64,000 nucleotides of DNA from Eubacterium sp. (GCA_022511265.1 JAFLRX010000007.1:1-64000); one strand, 5' to 3'; shown: positions 50,691 through 60,501, numbered from the stretch's first letter. Program-made: numbers and translations. Notes: a model not told the origin generated them from the sequence alone.

Positions 50691-51443
50691 ATGGTAAACG
50701 TAAAAGGAAGATGGGCATTGATAACCGGCGCGGCGCGCGGCATAGGCTATCTCACCGCGAAATTTATGGCTGAGCAGGGCTGCAATCTGCTGCTTCATTC
50801 AAGAAGTCTTGCCCACACCGAAAAGGTGCTGGAAGAGGTAAAGGCACTGGGCGTGTCTGCGTACGCCTTTGAGGCGGAGTTGTCCGACCTTGACGCGGTG
50901 GCAAAAATGCTGTCCGACATAGACGCGCTGGGCGTGCGGGTGGACATAGTAATGAACAACGCGGGACTTCAGATAGCGTACCGCAACGAGTATTTTGACA
51001 CCCCCGTCAGCGACTATACCGAGAGCTTTAAGATAAATACGATAGCACCCGTTATGATATGCTATCACTTTATGCCCAAGATGATAGCAAACGGCTTCGG
51101 TCGTATCCTTAACACCACCAGCGGCATCAGGTTAGAGCCGCAGCAGGCGGGCTATTCCGCCAGCAAGGCGGCACTGGACAAGATAACGATAGACCTCGGC
51201 TCGACGGTTGAGGGCACCGACGTTATGATAAACCTCACCGACCCCGGCTGGTGCAGGACCGACCTCGGCGGACCGCACGCGCCGAACGCACCCGAAAGCG
51301 CGATACCCGGCATAGCGGTAGGCGCGTTTGTGGATGACAAAAAATCAGGCAGATACCTTAACGCACCGTTCTTTACCGGTCTTACACTGGAGCAGGCAGT
51401 GGAGAAAGCCGAGCGGGAATTTGACAGCCCGTACGGGAAATAA
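50691..51443 (+). CDS. Short-chain dehydrogenase/reductase (SDR)
   Basis: A 250-residue Rossmann oxidoreductase with cofactor motif TGAARGIG (about 12-19), NNAG (about 90), catalytic Ser in NTTSG and YSASK (Tyr-Lys), then DPGWCRTDLGG. Substrate and cofactor preference are not determined. It is the first chromosomal gene right of the ICE and is G+C-richer than the element. AGGAGG precedes the ATG. Confidence 0.9.
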   Translation: MVNVKGRWALITGAARGIGYLTAKFMAEQGCNLLLHSRSLAHTEKVLEEVKALGVSAYAFEAELSDLDAVAKMLSDIDALGVRVDIVMNNAGLQIAYRNEYFDTPVSDYTESFKINTIAPVMICYHFMPKMIANGFGRILNTTSGIRLEPQQAGYSASKAALDKITIDLGSTVEGTDVMINLTDPGWCRTDLGGPHAPNAPESAIPGIAVGAFVDDKKSGRYLNAPFFTGLTLEQAVEKAEREFDSPYGK

Positions 51444-51478
51444 TGCATAATTCATAATGCTGAATGCATAATGAAAGC

Positions 51479-51522
51479 ACACAAACGTGCCGCCCTCTTT
51501 TCAGAGGGTGGCACGTTTGTGT
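51479..51522. terminator. Long hairpin between convergent genes
   Basis: A 19-bp stem with one G-U pair (51479-51497 with 51504-51522) between the SDR and the nitroreductase. No clear T tract follows on either strand, so its terminator activity is uncertain. Just before it lies a short TAATGCATAATTCATAATG-type AT repeat. Confidence 0.6.
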
Positions 51523-51554
51523 ATATTAGTTTATATGATAAATCAAAATTTAGT

Positions 51555-52181
51555 CTACCATACATCGTTATGAATTACATCATTCAAGGAATATTCTTTT
51601 TGCTTAATTTCTACTAAATTTTCAGCAGGTTTTCCAACCGCAATAAAACAAGGCATAAGATATTCTTTCGGATAATTTAAGACTGTCCTTGCCCAATTTT
51701 CTTCATCACCTAATGGAATCCGTAAAGCAGACGAATATCCCTCAGCAGTTATAGCTAAAAACATATTTTCAATGCAACACCATATAGAGGCTAAACCATT
51801 AAAGTGAGAAAGATTATCAGGGTGCAGTATATCAGTTTTCTGTTTGAATAATGGAATGATAACACAGGACGCTTCAGCAAGCATTTGATATTGTTTTGGA
51901 ATAGCATTTTTGTATGCGTTCTGTTGGCAAATATCGTTTAAGTTCCAATCCCTCAGAATAGCGTTGACCTCTTCATTGGATACTTTCATCGGAATTTTTT
52001 CAATCAGCCTATATACAACCCTTTTGTCTTTAATTACAATAAAATGCCAATCTCTCATGTGGTCATTTGTCGGTGCTTTCATCCCTGCGTCAATAATCCT
52101 GCTAATTGTCTCATCATCTATAGGTACATTTTCAAAATCTCTTATGGTTCGTCGCTTGTTAACCACATCATAAAAATCCAT
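51555..52181 (-). CDS. Nitroreductase-family flavoprotein
   Basis: A 208-residue FMN oxidoreductase. The N-terminal FMN motif VNKRRTIRDFENVPI, the middle MKAPTNDHMRDWHFIVI (cut: APTNDHMRDWHF) and the C-terminal CFIAVGKPAEN are typical. It reduces nitro compounds, quinones or flavins using NAD(P)H; the physiological substrate is unknown. The gene is more AT-rich than the Sir2 and GH3 genes upstream and is separated from them by 48 bp. Confidence 0.88.
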   Translation of the reverse strand: MDFYDVVNKRRTIRDFENVPIDDETISRIIDAGMKAPTNDHMRDWHFIVIKDKRVVYRLIEKIPMKVSNEEVNAILRDWNLNDICQQNAYKNAIPKQYQMLAEASCVIIPLFKQKTDILHPDNLSHFNGLASIWCCIENMFLAITAEGYSSALRIPLGDEENWARTVLNYPKEYLMPCFIAVGKPAENLVEIKQKEYSLNDVIHNDVW

Positions 52182-52229
52182 AATGAATCCTCCGTAAATT
52201 CTGACTTATCATCCCATAAACCTATTGTT

Positions 52230-52940
52230 TCACACCGTTATCTCTTTCAATATCTCCCCCACCTTGCCGTGTATCACCACATCGGCAGAGCCGTCATACG
52301 GCGTGGGGTCGCGGTTTATCAGCACCAGCTTATTGCCCCTGAAATACCGTATAAAGCCCGCGGCGGGGTAAACGGTCAGTGAGGTGCCGGCAACTATCAG
52401 CGTGTCGCAGCTTTGTATCGCCTCCAGTGCCTTTGTCACGGTGTAGTCGTCCAGCTGCTCGCCGTACAGCACCACGTCCGGCTTTATCAGCCCGCCGCAG
52501 TCGCAGCGCGGCACGCCCACGCTATCCAGCATAAACTGCGCGTCAAAGCTTTTATGGCACTCGCGGCAGTAGTTGCGGTGGACCGAGCCGTGCAGTTCGT
52601 ACACTGTTTTGCTGCCCGCCGCCTGATGCAGCCCGTCTATGTTCTGCGTGACAACGGCGGTCAGCTTGCCCGCCGCTTCCAACTCCGCCAGCTTTAGGTG
52701 CGCGGTGTTGGGCTTTTTGTACAGGCACAGCATTTTATCGCGGTAAAAGCGGTAAAACTCCTCGGTATAGCTGAAAAAATACTCATGGCTCAGTATCGTC
52801 TCAGGCGGCACGTCATATTTTTGATTGTACAGCCCGTCCACCGAGCGAAAGTCAGGTATACCGCTCTCGGTGGATACCCCCGCCCCGCCGAAAAATACTA
52901 TCGACCTGCTGTTGTCTATGATAGTCTGTAGCTCACTCAT
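52230..52940 (-). CDS. Sir2-family NAD-dependent protein deacylase
   Basis: A 236-residue sirtuin. NAD motif GGAGVSTESGIPDFRS (about 19-34), TQNIDGLHQ, the catalytic His in ELHGS, four Zn Cys (CRECHKS and PRCDCGG), VLYGEQLD and AGTSLTVYPAAG. It removes acyl groups from lysines and links protein state to NAD. It starts 3 bp after the GH3 stop, so it is the last gene of a three-gene operon with the glycosidase. Confidence 0.92.
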   Translation of the reverse strand: MSELQTIIDNSRSIVFFGGAGVSTESGIPDFRSVDGLYNQKYDVPPETILSHEYFFSYTEEFYRFYRDKMLCLYKKPNTAHLKLAELEAAGKLTAVVTQNIDGLHQAAGSKTVYELHGSVHRNYCRECHKSFDAQFMLDSVGVPRCDCGGLIKPDVVLYGEQLDDYTVTKALEAIQSCDTLIVAGTSLTVYPAAGFIRYFRGNKLVLINRDPTPYDGSADVVIHGKVGEILKEITV

Positions 52941-52943
52941 AAT

Positions 52944-55703
52944 TTATCCTTTTATCAGTTTGAATTTCAGCAGTCCTGTCTGACCCGGTATGTAGAATGA
53001 CAGCGTGCTGTGTTCGGTCAGGTTTTCCGCACTCAACTCGGCGCGGTATTTTATGAATTTATCGGGGACGGGATTGGGCGCTATCCTTATCTTTGCCGCC
53101 TCTTTATAGTCCGCCGATACTATCATCTCGCCCGCTCCGCCACTGTTGCAGGCGTATAACTCTATAGCCTTTGCGCCGCGCAGGTCTGCGGTGTCAAAGA
53201 ATATCACCCCGCCTGACATATAATGCTGCTGCTCGGACTTTGACCACAGCATGCGGGTGTTAGCCTTGCGGTCGTAGTTTTCGGACTTGGTGGCCTTGAA
53301 CAGGTTTCTCGGCGGTATCGTTTCGCCCGTTACATACAGCTTTACCTCGCCGCGTATGTCAGCGCTGCTTGCGCCGACGTACAGGGTATAATCACCGCTC
53401 TCTACGGTCAGCTTTTCACGGGTGACGTCGTAAAACTCCAGCCGCTTTTTGAGTATCTCAAAGTCCACCTGCACCGTCTCGCCCGCCTTGATACGCACGC
53501 GTCTGAACGCGCACAGCTGCTTTATCGGGCGCTTTACACGCGGCGCGTCGGGTGAGAAGTATATCTGCACCACTTCATCGCCGTCAACCGCGGAGGTGTT
53601 CTTCACCTTTACACTTGCGGTTATCTTGCCGCCGTGCTGTTTTGCCGTAAACTCGGAGTATTTGAACTTGGAATAGCTAAGACCATAGCCGAACTCGTAC
53701 AGCGGCTTGCCATTATAATAAAGGTAGGTCATATCATTTTCGATGATATCGTAGTCGGTTATCGGCGCAAGCTCTTCCTCGCTTTTATACCATGTCTGGG
53801 AAAGTCTGCCCGCAGGGTTATATTTGCCGCTTATCGTTTGGGCGAACGCCTCGCCCAGCTCCGGCCCCGCGTGGGTAGTGTATATTATCGCGGGCAGCGT
53901 CCGTTGCTGGTCGTTTATCGCATACGGATAGCTGGACACCACCGCGAACACGGTGTTCTTATTCGCTTTGCGCACCGCGTTTATCAGCTTTGTCTGACTT
54001 TCGGGCAGTGAAAGGGTATCGCGGTCATAGCACTCGCGCGCGATTATCATCGGGTTGTTGCCGCCGCAGACTATCGCTATATCCGCTTTCTCCGCCAGCT
54101 TTGCGGCACGCTGCGCACCGTCCGATATCACCTCGATACTGAACAGCTTGCCGTCCTCGGTGCCGTACGCGCGCGCGGTTTTCAGCAGTCCGTTGCCGTC
54201 TACGCACAGCGTGCCTGTGAAATATGTACCTAACTTTATATGCTTGCCTACATTCTTCACCCACAGTATCTCACGGGTGAACCACCTGTAGGTGGTGTCA
54301 GAGTCCGCTTTCATACTCTCCTCGGTAAAGAATTTGCCGTTGTACAGGCTTCTTAACGTTATCTGCCCCTTGCCGTAATCAGCCAGCTCGAACGCGGCGC
54401 GCTTGTCGGTCTTGTCATAGCACGCAGACAGTGTGCCGTCCTCGTTTACGCCGAGATATTTTCCGGTCAACGCGGACTTTATCGCAACATAGTCCCAGCC
54501 TGTGTCGTACTTGGATTTCTTATAATGCTTTTTAATGCCGTCAAATATAGTCTTACTGTAGGACGACCAGCCTGTGTACCAGTCCATCAGGCAGGCGTTG
54601 CCGTTTTCGCCTATTACCGCAATGCTTGTGCCTTTATCTGTTATCGGCAGTATGCCGTTGTTTTTCAGCAGCGTCATCTGCTCTAATGACGCTCGCAGGC
54701 TGAGCGCGCGGAACTCCTCGCACTCGATCCGTGATTTATCAACGTCGCTGTAGGGATGCACGTCGTCAAACTCGCCCAGCTTAAAGCGGGCAAGCAGACA
54801 GCCGTATATCGCCTCGTCAATGTCCTTTTCGGTTATCAGTCCGCGGCGCAGTGCCTCGCGCGTGCTGGCATGCACCAGCTCCGCGTCATCGGTCATTACG
54901 TCCATACCGTTCTTTATGGCTAACGCAATAGTCTCGGCGTGGCTGTCGCTGTGATGATGCGAGTTTACGTTCTGTGAAAAGTCCGCTCCGTCAGTCACCG
55001 CAAACAGCATACCCCATTTATTTTTCAACAGCCGTTTCAGGTCGGGGTTGACCATACCCGGCACGCCGGACAGTTCGTTATACGCCGCCATTACCGACCG
55101 CGCGCCGCCCTCTGTTATCGCGGGCTTGAACGCGGCGTAATAGTATTCGTGCAGCGTCCTAGGCTCGGTATTAGAGCTGGAATTACCTCTGCCCTCTTCG
55201 GTGTTGTTGGCGCAAAAATGCTTTAAGGTCGGTATGGTGCGCAGATATTCCCCCTCGGGGTGCGCAAGACCGAGAGTATACGCTGCCGACATCTGACCCG
55301 TAAGATACGGGTCCTCGCCGTAGCCCTCTTCATTTCTGCCCCACAGCGGGTTGCGGCACATATCAACGGTGGGACCCCACACCATAAGGTGTCCGTTGGG
55401 GTGGCTGGAGTTAAGTATCCGTGCCTCTTCGCCCGCCGCCTCGCCAATCTCTTTCATCAGCTCGGTGTCAAATGTCCCCGCCATACCTATCGGCTGGGGA
55501 TATACCGAGGTCGGCTCTTCCGGGTTGCGGCTGACATAGCCGCGCGCTATCTCCGCGCCGACGTGCCATTCCTTTATACCCAACCGCTCTACGGCAAACT
55601 GACGGGTCGCCAGCAGCCCTATCTTTTCTTCTCTCGTCAGCCTTTTGATAAGGTCCTTTGTGCGTTCTTCCATGGAAAAACGCTTGTCGCGGTATTTCTC
55701 CAT
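52944..55703 (-). CDS. Glycoside hydrolase family 3 enzyme with inserted beta-trefoil domain
   Basis: A 919-residue intracellular-type glycosidase (no signal peptide). The GH3 barrel (about 1-320) has GPTVDMCRNPLWGRNEEGYGEDPYL (cut: GRNEEGYGEDPYL), LKHFCANN and the nucleophile Asp in AVTDGADFSQ. A fascin-like beta-trefoil (about 395-505, IKSALTGKYLGVNEDG and FELADYGKGQITLRS) is inserted before the second GH3 domain. A fibronectin III-like domain (about 650-720) and a C-terminal beta-sandwich with LSFYIPGQTG (CBM-like) follow. The likely substrate is xylo- or gluco-oligosaccharide. It lies 10 bp downstream of the CapA-like gene. Confidence 0.92.
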   Translation of the reverse strand: MEKYRDKRFSMEERTKDLIKRLTREEKIGLLATRQFAVERLGIKEWHVGAEIARGYVSRNPEEPTSVYPQPIGMAGTFDTELMKEIGEAAGEEARILNSSHPNGHLMVWGPTVDMCRNPLWGRNEEGYGEDPYLTGQMSAAYTLGLAHPEGEYLRTIPTLKHFCANNTEEGRGNSSSNTEPRTLHEYYYAAFKPAITEGGARSVMAAYNELSGVPGMVNPDLKRLLKNKWGMLFAVTDGADFSQNVNSHHHSDSHAETIALAIKNGMDVMTDDAELVHASTREALRRGLITEKDIDEAIYGCLLARFKLGEFDDVHPYSDVDKSRIECEEFRALSLRASLEQMTLLKNNGILPITDKGTSIAVIGENGNACLMDWYTGWSSYSKTIFDGIKKHYKKSKYDTGWDYVAIKSALTGKYLGVNEDGTLSACYDKTDKRAAFELADYGKGQITLRSLYNGKFFTEESMKADSDTTYRWFTREILWVKNVGKHIKLGTYFTGTLCVDGNGLLKTARAYGTEDGKLFSIEVISDGAQRAAKLAEKADIAIVCGGNNPMIIARECYDRDTLSLPESQTKLINAVRKANKNTVFAVVSSYPYAINDQQRTLPAIIYTTHAGPELGEAFAQTISGKYNPAGRLSQTWYKSEEELAPITDYDIIENDMTYLYYNGKPLYEFGYGLSYSKFKYSEFTAKQHGGKITASVKVKNTSAVDGDEVVQIYFSPDAPRVKRPIKQLCAFRRVRIKAGETVQVDFEILKKRLEFYDVTREKLTVESGDYTLYVGASSADIRGEVKLYVTGETIPPRNLFKATKSENYDRKANTRMLWSKSEQQHYMSGGVIFFDTADLRGAKAIELYACNSGGAGEMIVSADYKEAAKIRIAPNPVPDKFIKYRAELSAENLTEHSTLSFYIPGQTGLLKFKLIKG

Positions 55704-55713
55704 AAATCCTCCG

Positions 55714-58700
55714 TTAGTCTCTGTTCAGCCTTAAATCTCTTTTAACGGTGTGGGTTTTGTTTTCCTCACCGTAATAACGCTTTCTTCCGCCCGAGATTAT
55801 CTCGGTTATCTTTTCGCACGCATCAGAGTAAAACTCATCCTCATAGTGCGCTATATGCGCGCCGCCCAGCGGGAAACCGTCGTCCGCGTAATAGTGCCGT
55901 GATATATCTATCACCGCGCAGCCCGTCAGCTTGGCAAACATCAGCTCGTACCGCGCTATAAACGCGCGCTTAGTTTTAAGGTCTTTATCCTCCGGCATCT
56001 TTTTAAGACGTCGGTCAAGCCCGATATAGCTGTCCTTTAGGTCGGCGCGGATAAGAATAATGTTCTTTCCGTATATGCCGCTTACCAGCTCGGCAAATTT
56101 TTTCATGCCGCTGTCGCAGTATTCCGCGCTGCGGCTTTTGAAAAGATAAGTGTCGGTCAGCTCTCCCGCAATATCATTGAAAAATCCGCAACGGCGGATA
56201 AAGTCGTCCGTCTCAAACAGCCCGCCCTTATATTCGCACATTGTGCAGATAAGGTCGTACAGGTCCACCAGCAGCCACGGCGAGCGGCTTTCGCCGATAA
56301 GCGCGGCGCCGCTGTGCGCGAATGCCTCTTGTATCGTGCGCATACGCCATTTGCTGCCGCAGTATTTCGACACCTCCTGCGGTAAGGTGTAGTCTATCGG
56401 CTGCTCATACGCCAGCACATGCGGCTGCTTGAAGATATACCGCCCTACCTCTATCTTCCGCTTGTTACGGTTGACGGTCTCGCGGGTGACGCAGCTGCCC
56501 CATATATCCACCTTTACGCGGTCAAGGCTGTCATAAAATTCTTTCAGCCTGTCGGGGCTGTCTTTTAATAAAAACGCTTCCTCGGCGGTATCCGTATCCA
56601 CCTTGTACCCCGTCTGCTTTGTCAGCAGCTCGGCGACCAGCTTCACCGCGTTCAGCCTTTCACGGAATATCGGCGCGTAAAAGTCATAAGGCTTATCTAT
56701 ATCGTTATTCACCAGCGCGTTTATCGCCCTTATCGCCGCGGCAAATTCTCCGTCGAAAATCTCCGCCGCATATGCTAAGTCCGCATCAGGCAATTGCTTT
56801 AGCTTGATTATTTCTGACGAGTATCGCGCGATAAAATCTTTTGACGTGTACTTTATCACCGTATCCGCTGCCGAGCCGCCCAGCAGCTTATCCTGATAGC
56901 TGCGGGCGGTCATATTGTCATAGCAGTTTATTATACGCTGTAGCCACAGCCGGCAGTCAGGCTCGCTGTAATACCGCCTGTTCTCTCCGCTTAATATGCG
57001 GCCAAACAGCCTTTGCGCGTGCCGGTAAAAATACGGCTCGAACGATGACGGCTGATTGTCCGCCGTGCAGTCGGAAAAATACTGTCCCGCCACATCTATC
57101 ACTATCGGGTCGGCAAAGGAAATGAACAGCTCTTCCAGCTCTCGCATACGCCTGTTAAGGCTGTCGCGCGACGCGGTGTTGCGCAGCTGTCCGTGTGTCA
57201 CAGCCATATCCGAAAATCGCAGCCGCACCAGTATTATCTTGTCGGGAGAAAAGCGCGCGGTCAGCAGCTCGGCATACCTTTTTATCCGCTCTCGTACCGG
57301 CTGCTTGTCAAACGGCGGACGAACAAGCTCAAATTCATTTTCATGCTGCTTGAAAAAGCCCGACGACTTAAAGCCCTGCGACGCTGTATACAACTCGTCG
57401 CCCAACCGATAGCAGGACAGCGACGCCGCGGTATAAAAGTCCACCGCGATATATTCCGCCCCGCTGCTTTCTATATATTTGTCAAAGCTCTTTTCCACCT
57501 CAAGACGCACACGCTGGCTTTCGCCCTGCGCGGCATAGGCTTTTTCACCCGTAACGGCAAGCTGCGAGATTATCAGTCCCGCGCCGTCGGTATTAAAATC
57601 ACTGTCCGCGAAAATATTTCTCAGCACCGCCGAGCCTTGCAAAAGTATCAGCGGCTTGTCATTCATCACCGCGGCAGGACCCAGCGCCTTTTGGGTGCGG
57701 GCGAGACTTTCCTCAAATTCTCTGTTGACAGGATACGTTATCGGGTCTATCCGCACGCCCTTTTCACAGTCGGTGCAAAGGGTAGGCACAAAGCTTATCT
57801 TGCCCGACATCCTGCCGTCCCTTTTACTAAGGCGCAGCTTTAACAGGGCACTGTCGCGGTTTTCGGACAGCTCGTTCATCGAGGTGAACAGGTTGCCCAG
57901 CGAATACACGCACGGCACGCTCCTGCCGTCGGTGGTTTTTATTATCCCGTATTTTTGCATAACGTGCGGGTGCGAGCCGATGATGAGGTTTGCCCCGGCC
58001 TCGGCAATGTCCTTCGACGCGGTGATCTGCTGTGACCTCACCTGCACCGAGTTCATCGTACCCCAATGCAGATACACCGCCACAAAATCCGCGCCCTGCT
58101 CGCGCGCGTAGGTTATCTTGCGTACAACGTCGTCTTTATCGTAAAAGCCGATAAGGTCGGCCTTGTCCTCGTCCGACAGCCCTTTTTCCAACCCGTTAGA
58201 GATAAGGTTTGCCGCGACAAACGCGACGGTTATGCCCTTTATGTTTATCAACACGGGGTTGTCACCTGCGGTACCTATGTTGAACATACCGCGCCGCTTT
58301 ATATTGACGACGGTTTCTATCAGTCCGTCCTCGCCGGTGTCGAAGTTGTGGTTGTTGGCGGTCACCAGTGCGGAAAAGCCCGCGTCACGCACCGCGTCAA
58401 GAAAATCCGAGGGAGAGTTGCAGTTGGGGCTGCCGCCGTCCAGCCGCTTTTGCTCATGCTCATACGGCGCACCGTCGTCACAGACGGTCTCCAGCACCGC
58501 CACCGAAAAATCCGCATTTTTCAGTATATCCTTTATCCCGTCAAAGCAGCCGGAAAAGTCATACGAAAATCCCTTTGCCGTCCGCTGGTGCGCCAGCGCG
58601 CACATAATATCCCCGCCGAACAGCAAGGTCGCCTCGCCCTGAGGTCTTGCGGCGCGGTCAACGTATACCTCTACCTGTGTACTGCCCTGCTCAAAGCTTA

Positions 58701-59163
58701 GCTCTATCACGGCTCTGCCCTTTTTGTGCGCGGTGACAAGTCCGCCGTCGGACACCTCCGCAATGTCAGGGTCAAGAGAGACGAACGTGACCTGCGGCAC
58801 GGTGTTTTTATACTCCCACTTTATCTGCGCGCTCTCGCCGGAGCTAAGGCAGATGACGCTTTGCGCCTTCAGCCGCTCGCATATCGGGACGAACGGCACC
58901 TGCCCGCTTTCCTTGCCGAATGTCTCATTTCCGTTTTTATCATAGCAAAACGCGGTGACCGATACCGAATATTCTTTGCCGTTGGTAAAGCCGAGTATGG
59001 TCTTGGAATTTTTCTGAGAATACCGCCGTTTTATCAGCTTTCCGTTCTGATAGAATTTCAGCAGATAGCCCTCCGCACCGCTGACTGCGGTCCAGCGCAT
59101 GGTCGCACAGCCGTCCGCGCCCGCCGCGGTCAGATTTTCCGGCGACTGTAAAATGTCCGACAT
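55714..59163 (-). CDS. Multidomain CapA-like / DUF6270-like protein
   Basis: A 1149-residue protein starting at MSDILQSPEN, with GAGGTGAAAGG upstream; an in-frame extension to 59265 lacks a ribosome binding site. In order: a fibronectin III-like domain (10-95), a bacterial Ig-like domain (about 100-175), a CapA metallophosphatase-like domain (about 180-440, FGGDIMCA, VTANNHNFDTGEDG, IIGSHPHVMQ, YSLGNLF), and two SGNH-like DUF6270-type domains (about 520-700 and 880-1130, the second with VDIWGSCVTRET). No signal peptide is seen despite an extracellular-type domain set. Probably cell-surface polysaccharide modification, uncertain. Confidence 0.82.
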   Translation of the reverse strand: MSDILQSPENLTAAGADGCATMRWTAVSGAEGYLLKFYQNGKLIKRRYSQKNSKTILGFTNGKEYSVSVTAFCYDKNGNETFGKESGQVPFVPICERLKAQSVICLSSGESAQIKWEYKNTVPQVTFVSLDPDIAEVSDGGLVTAHKKGRAVIELSFEQGSTQVEVYVDRAARPQGEATLLFGGDIMCALAHQRTAKGFSYDFSGCFDGIKDILKNADFSVAVLETVCDDGAPYEHEQKRLDGGSPNCNSPSDFLDAVRDAGFSALVTANNHNFDTGEDGLIETVVNIKRRGMFNIGTAGDNPVLINIKGITVAFVAANLISNGLEKGLSDEDKADLIGFYDKDDVVRKITYAREQGADFVAVYLHWGTMNSVQVRSQQITASKDIAEAGANLIIGSHPHVMQKYGIIKTTDGRSVPCVYSLGNLFTSMNELSENRDSALLKLRLSKRDGRMSGKISFVPTLCTDCEKGVRIDPITYPVNREFEESLARTQKALGPAAVMNDKPLILLQGSAVLRNIFADSDFNTDGAGLIISQLAVTGEKAYAAQGESQRVRLEVEKSFDKYIESSGAEYIAVDFYTAASLSCYRLGDELYTASQGFKSSGFFKQHENEFELVRPPFDKQPVRERIKRYAELLTARFSPDKIILVRLRFSDMAVTHGQLRNTASRDSLNRRMRELEELFISFADPIVIDVAGQYFSDCTADNQPSSFEPYFYRHAQRLFGRILSGENRRYYSEPDCRLWLQRIINCYDNMTARSYQDKLLGGSAADTVIKYTSKDFIARYSSEIIKLKQLPDADLAYAAEIFDGEFAAAIRAINALVNNDIDKPYDFYAPIFRERLNAVKLVAELLTKQTGYKVDTDTAEEAFLLKDSPDRLKEFYDSLDRVKVDIWGSCVTRETVNRNKRKIEVGRYIFKQPHVLAYEQPIDYTLPQEVSKYCGSKWRMRTIQEAFAHSGAALIGESRSPWLLVDLYDLICTMCEYKGGLFETDDFIRRCGFFNDIAGELTDTYLFKSRSAEYCDSGMKKFAELVSGIYGKNIILIRADLKDSYIGLDRRLKKMPEDKDLKTKRAFIARYELMFAKLTGCAVIDISRHYYADDGFPLGGAHIAHYEDEFYSDACEKITEIISGGRKRYYGEENKTHTVKRDLRLNRD

Positions 59164-59237
59164 CCTTTCACCTCGCCTTAATTTTAATATATTCTTGATA
59201 TAAAGTATACTATATATCTGAAAAATTTGCAATAGAA

Positions 59238-59262
59238 AATTGCGGGCATTGCCCGCAATTCT
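59238..59262 (-). terminator. Terminator after sigG
   Basis: A 10-bp stem AATTGCGGGC/GCCCGCAATT (59238-59260) with TTTTCTATT on the minus strand, immediately after the sigG stop. Confidence 0.75.
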
Positions 59263-60032
59263 CACAACTGTTTTTTTATCTTATTCAGTGCGCCTTTTTC
59301 CAGACGGGAGACCTGCGCCTGACTTATCCCTATCTCCTCCGCCACCTCTACCTGCGTCCTGCCCTTGAAAAAGCGGAGGTTCAATATCCGTTTTTCCCGA
59401 GCGTCCAGCGCGACGATGGCCTCTTTCAGCGCTATTTCGTCCAGCCAGTTTTTGTCGTCGTTGTTGTCGCCTATCTGGTCCATCATATATATCGTGTCGC
59501 CTGATTCGGAGAATACCGGCTCGTATAATGATATCGGGTCGCTGACCGCCTCCAGTGCCAGCACCACATCCTCACGCCGCGCGTCTATCTCGGTCGCTAT
59601 CTGTTCGATGGTCGGCTCGCGGGACTGCTCGTTGGTCAGCTTTTCCCGCGCCTGCATCGCCTTATAGGCAAGGTCCCGCATCGAGCGGCTGACCCGTATG
59701 GAGTTGTTGTCCCTGAGATAGCGGCGCAGCTCGCCCATTATCATCGGCACGGCATAGGTGGAAAATTTAACATTGTACTCGGTGCTGAAGTTGTCTATCG
59801 CCTTCATCAGCCCGATACACCCCACCTGGAACAGGTCGTCGGGGTTTTCTCCGCGCCCCGAAAACCGCTGTATCACGCTCAGCACAAGGCGCAGATTGCC
59901 GTTTATCAGTTCTTCCCGCGCCTTTTTGTCGCCCTGCTTCATCCTTTTCAGCAGGGCAGTCTTTTCTTCCTCTTTAAGCACCTTCAGCTTGGAGGTGCTG
60001 ACGCCGCTTATCTCCACTTTGTTGTAATACAA
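59262..60032 (-). CDS. sigG: Sporulation sigma factor SigG
   Basis: A 256-residue sigma-70 factor. The N-terminus NKVEISGVSTSKLKVL is the SigG-specific GIN/SpoIIAB contact region, then region 2 (DLFQVGCIGLMKAIDNF) and region 4 (GRTQVEVAEEIGISQAQVSRLEKGAL). It directs late forespore genes, so the organism is probably a spore former. It begins with TTG at 60032: GGAGGG 9 bp upstream and the conserved N-terminus fix this start. A hairpin overlaps the ribosome binding site. Confidence 0.95.
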   Translation of the reverse strand: MYYNKVEISGVSTSKLKVLKEEEKTALLKRMKQGDKKAREELINGNLRLVLSVIQRFSGRGENPDDLFQVGCIGLMKAIDNFSTEYNVKFSTYAVPMIMGELRRYLRDNNSIRVSRSMRDLAYKAMQAREKLTNEQSREPTIEQIATEIDARREDVVLALEAVSDPISLYEPVFSESGDTIYMMDQIGDNNDDKNWLDEIALKEAIVALDAREKRILNLRFFKGRTQVEVAEEIGISQAQVSRLEKGALNKIKKQL

Positions 60033-60043
60033 AAAAATATCCC

Positions 60044-60075
60044 TCCATACCCTTATTTTTCATTAAGAGTATGGA
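60044..60075 (-). promoter_or_regulatory. Hairpin covering part of the sigG ribosome binding site
   Basis: A 12-bp stem with one mismatch (60044-60055 with 60064-60075) lies in the sigG leader. Its 3' arm includes part of the GGAGGG (60041-60046) that precedes the TTG start. Sequestration of the site would lower sigG translation; this is inference. Confidence 0.5.
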
Positions 60076-60134
60076 CGGAATCCAAACAAATTATACTGTT
60101 TTATGTTTTATGAAAAAAGTTGAAAGCAAATATT

Positions 60135-60437
60135 TCACGCGCTGATGTAGATGTCCTCTTCCTCGTCAAGCGCAACGCTGTGCTTTACTCTGTCCTCTAC
60201 CTCGGACTTCTTCGCGTTGTTAAAGCGGTCGAGAGTACCTACAAGATAGCCTGTTATACGGCGGATCCTGTCGAAGGGTATCTCGCCGAAATGATATGTC
60301 ATATTTACAAAATCGCCGTCGAGCTCGAGGTCGATAGTATTTATCAGCTTGCCGGGGTTAGAATCAATAGCGTATCTTACATACGCGTCGATCTCGTTTT
60401 GTTCCAATGTTCCGTTTATTACCTTTACCTGTACCAT
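60135..60437 (-). CDS. Small protein resembling the C-terminal region of anaerobic ribonucleotide reductase NrdD
   Basis: A 100-residue protein. The second half, RIRRITGYLVGTLDRFNNAK followed by EVEDRVKH, matches the pattern near the C-terminus of class III ribonucleotide reductase (NrdD). The zinc CxxC pair and glycyl-radical site are absent. The first half (VKVINGTLEQNEIDAYVRYAI) is unique. A perfect NrdR-box-like palindrome lies in its promoter, which supports a link to dNTP synthesis. GAAGGAGAAAGG precedes the ATG. Function unknown. Confidence 0.75.
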   Translation of the reverse strand: MVQVKVINGTLEQNEIDAYVRYAIDSNPGKLINTIDLELDGDFVNMTYHFGEIPFDRIRRITGYLVGTLDRFNNAKKSEVEDRVKHSVALDEEEDIYISA

Positions 60438-60501
60438 TTTTATTTCCTTTCTCCTTCATAAAGTCCGATTTTTAGGCTTGTTTTATTCGTTGGTGATTCT
60501 T

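Noticed and set aside
55260..58701. Long frames antisense to the GH3 and CapA-like genes
   Set aside because: Shadows of G+C-rich coding DNA with no ribosome sites or motifs.
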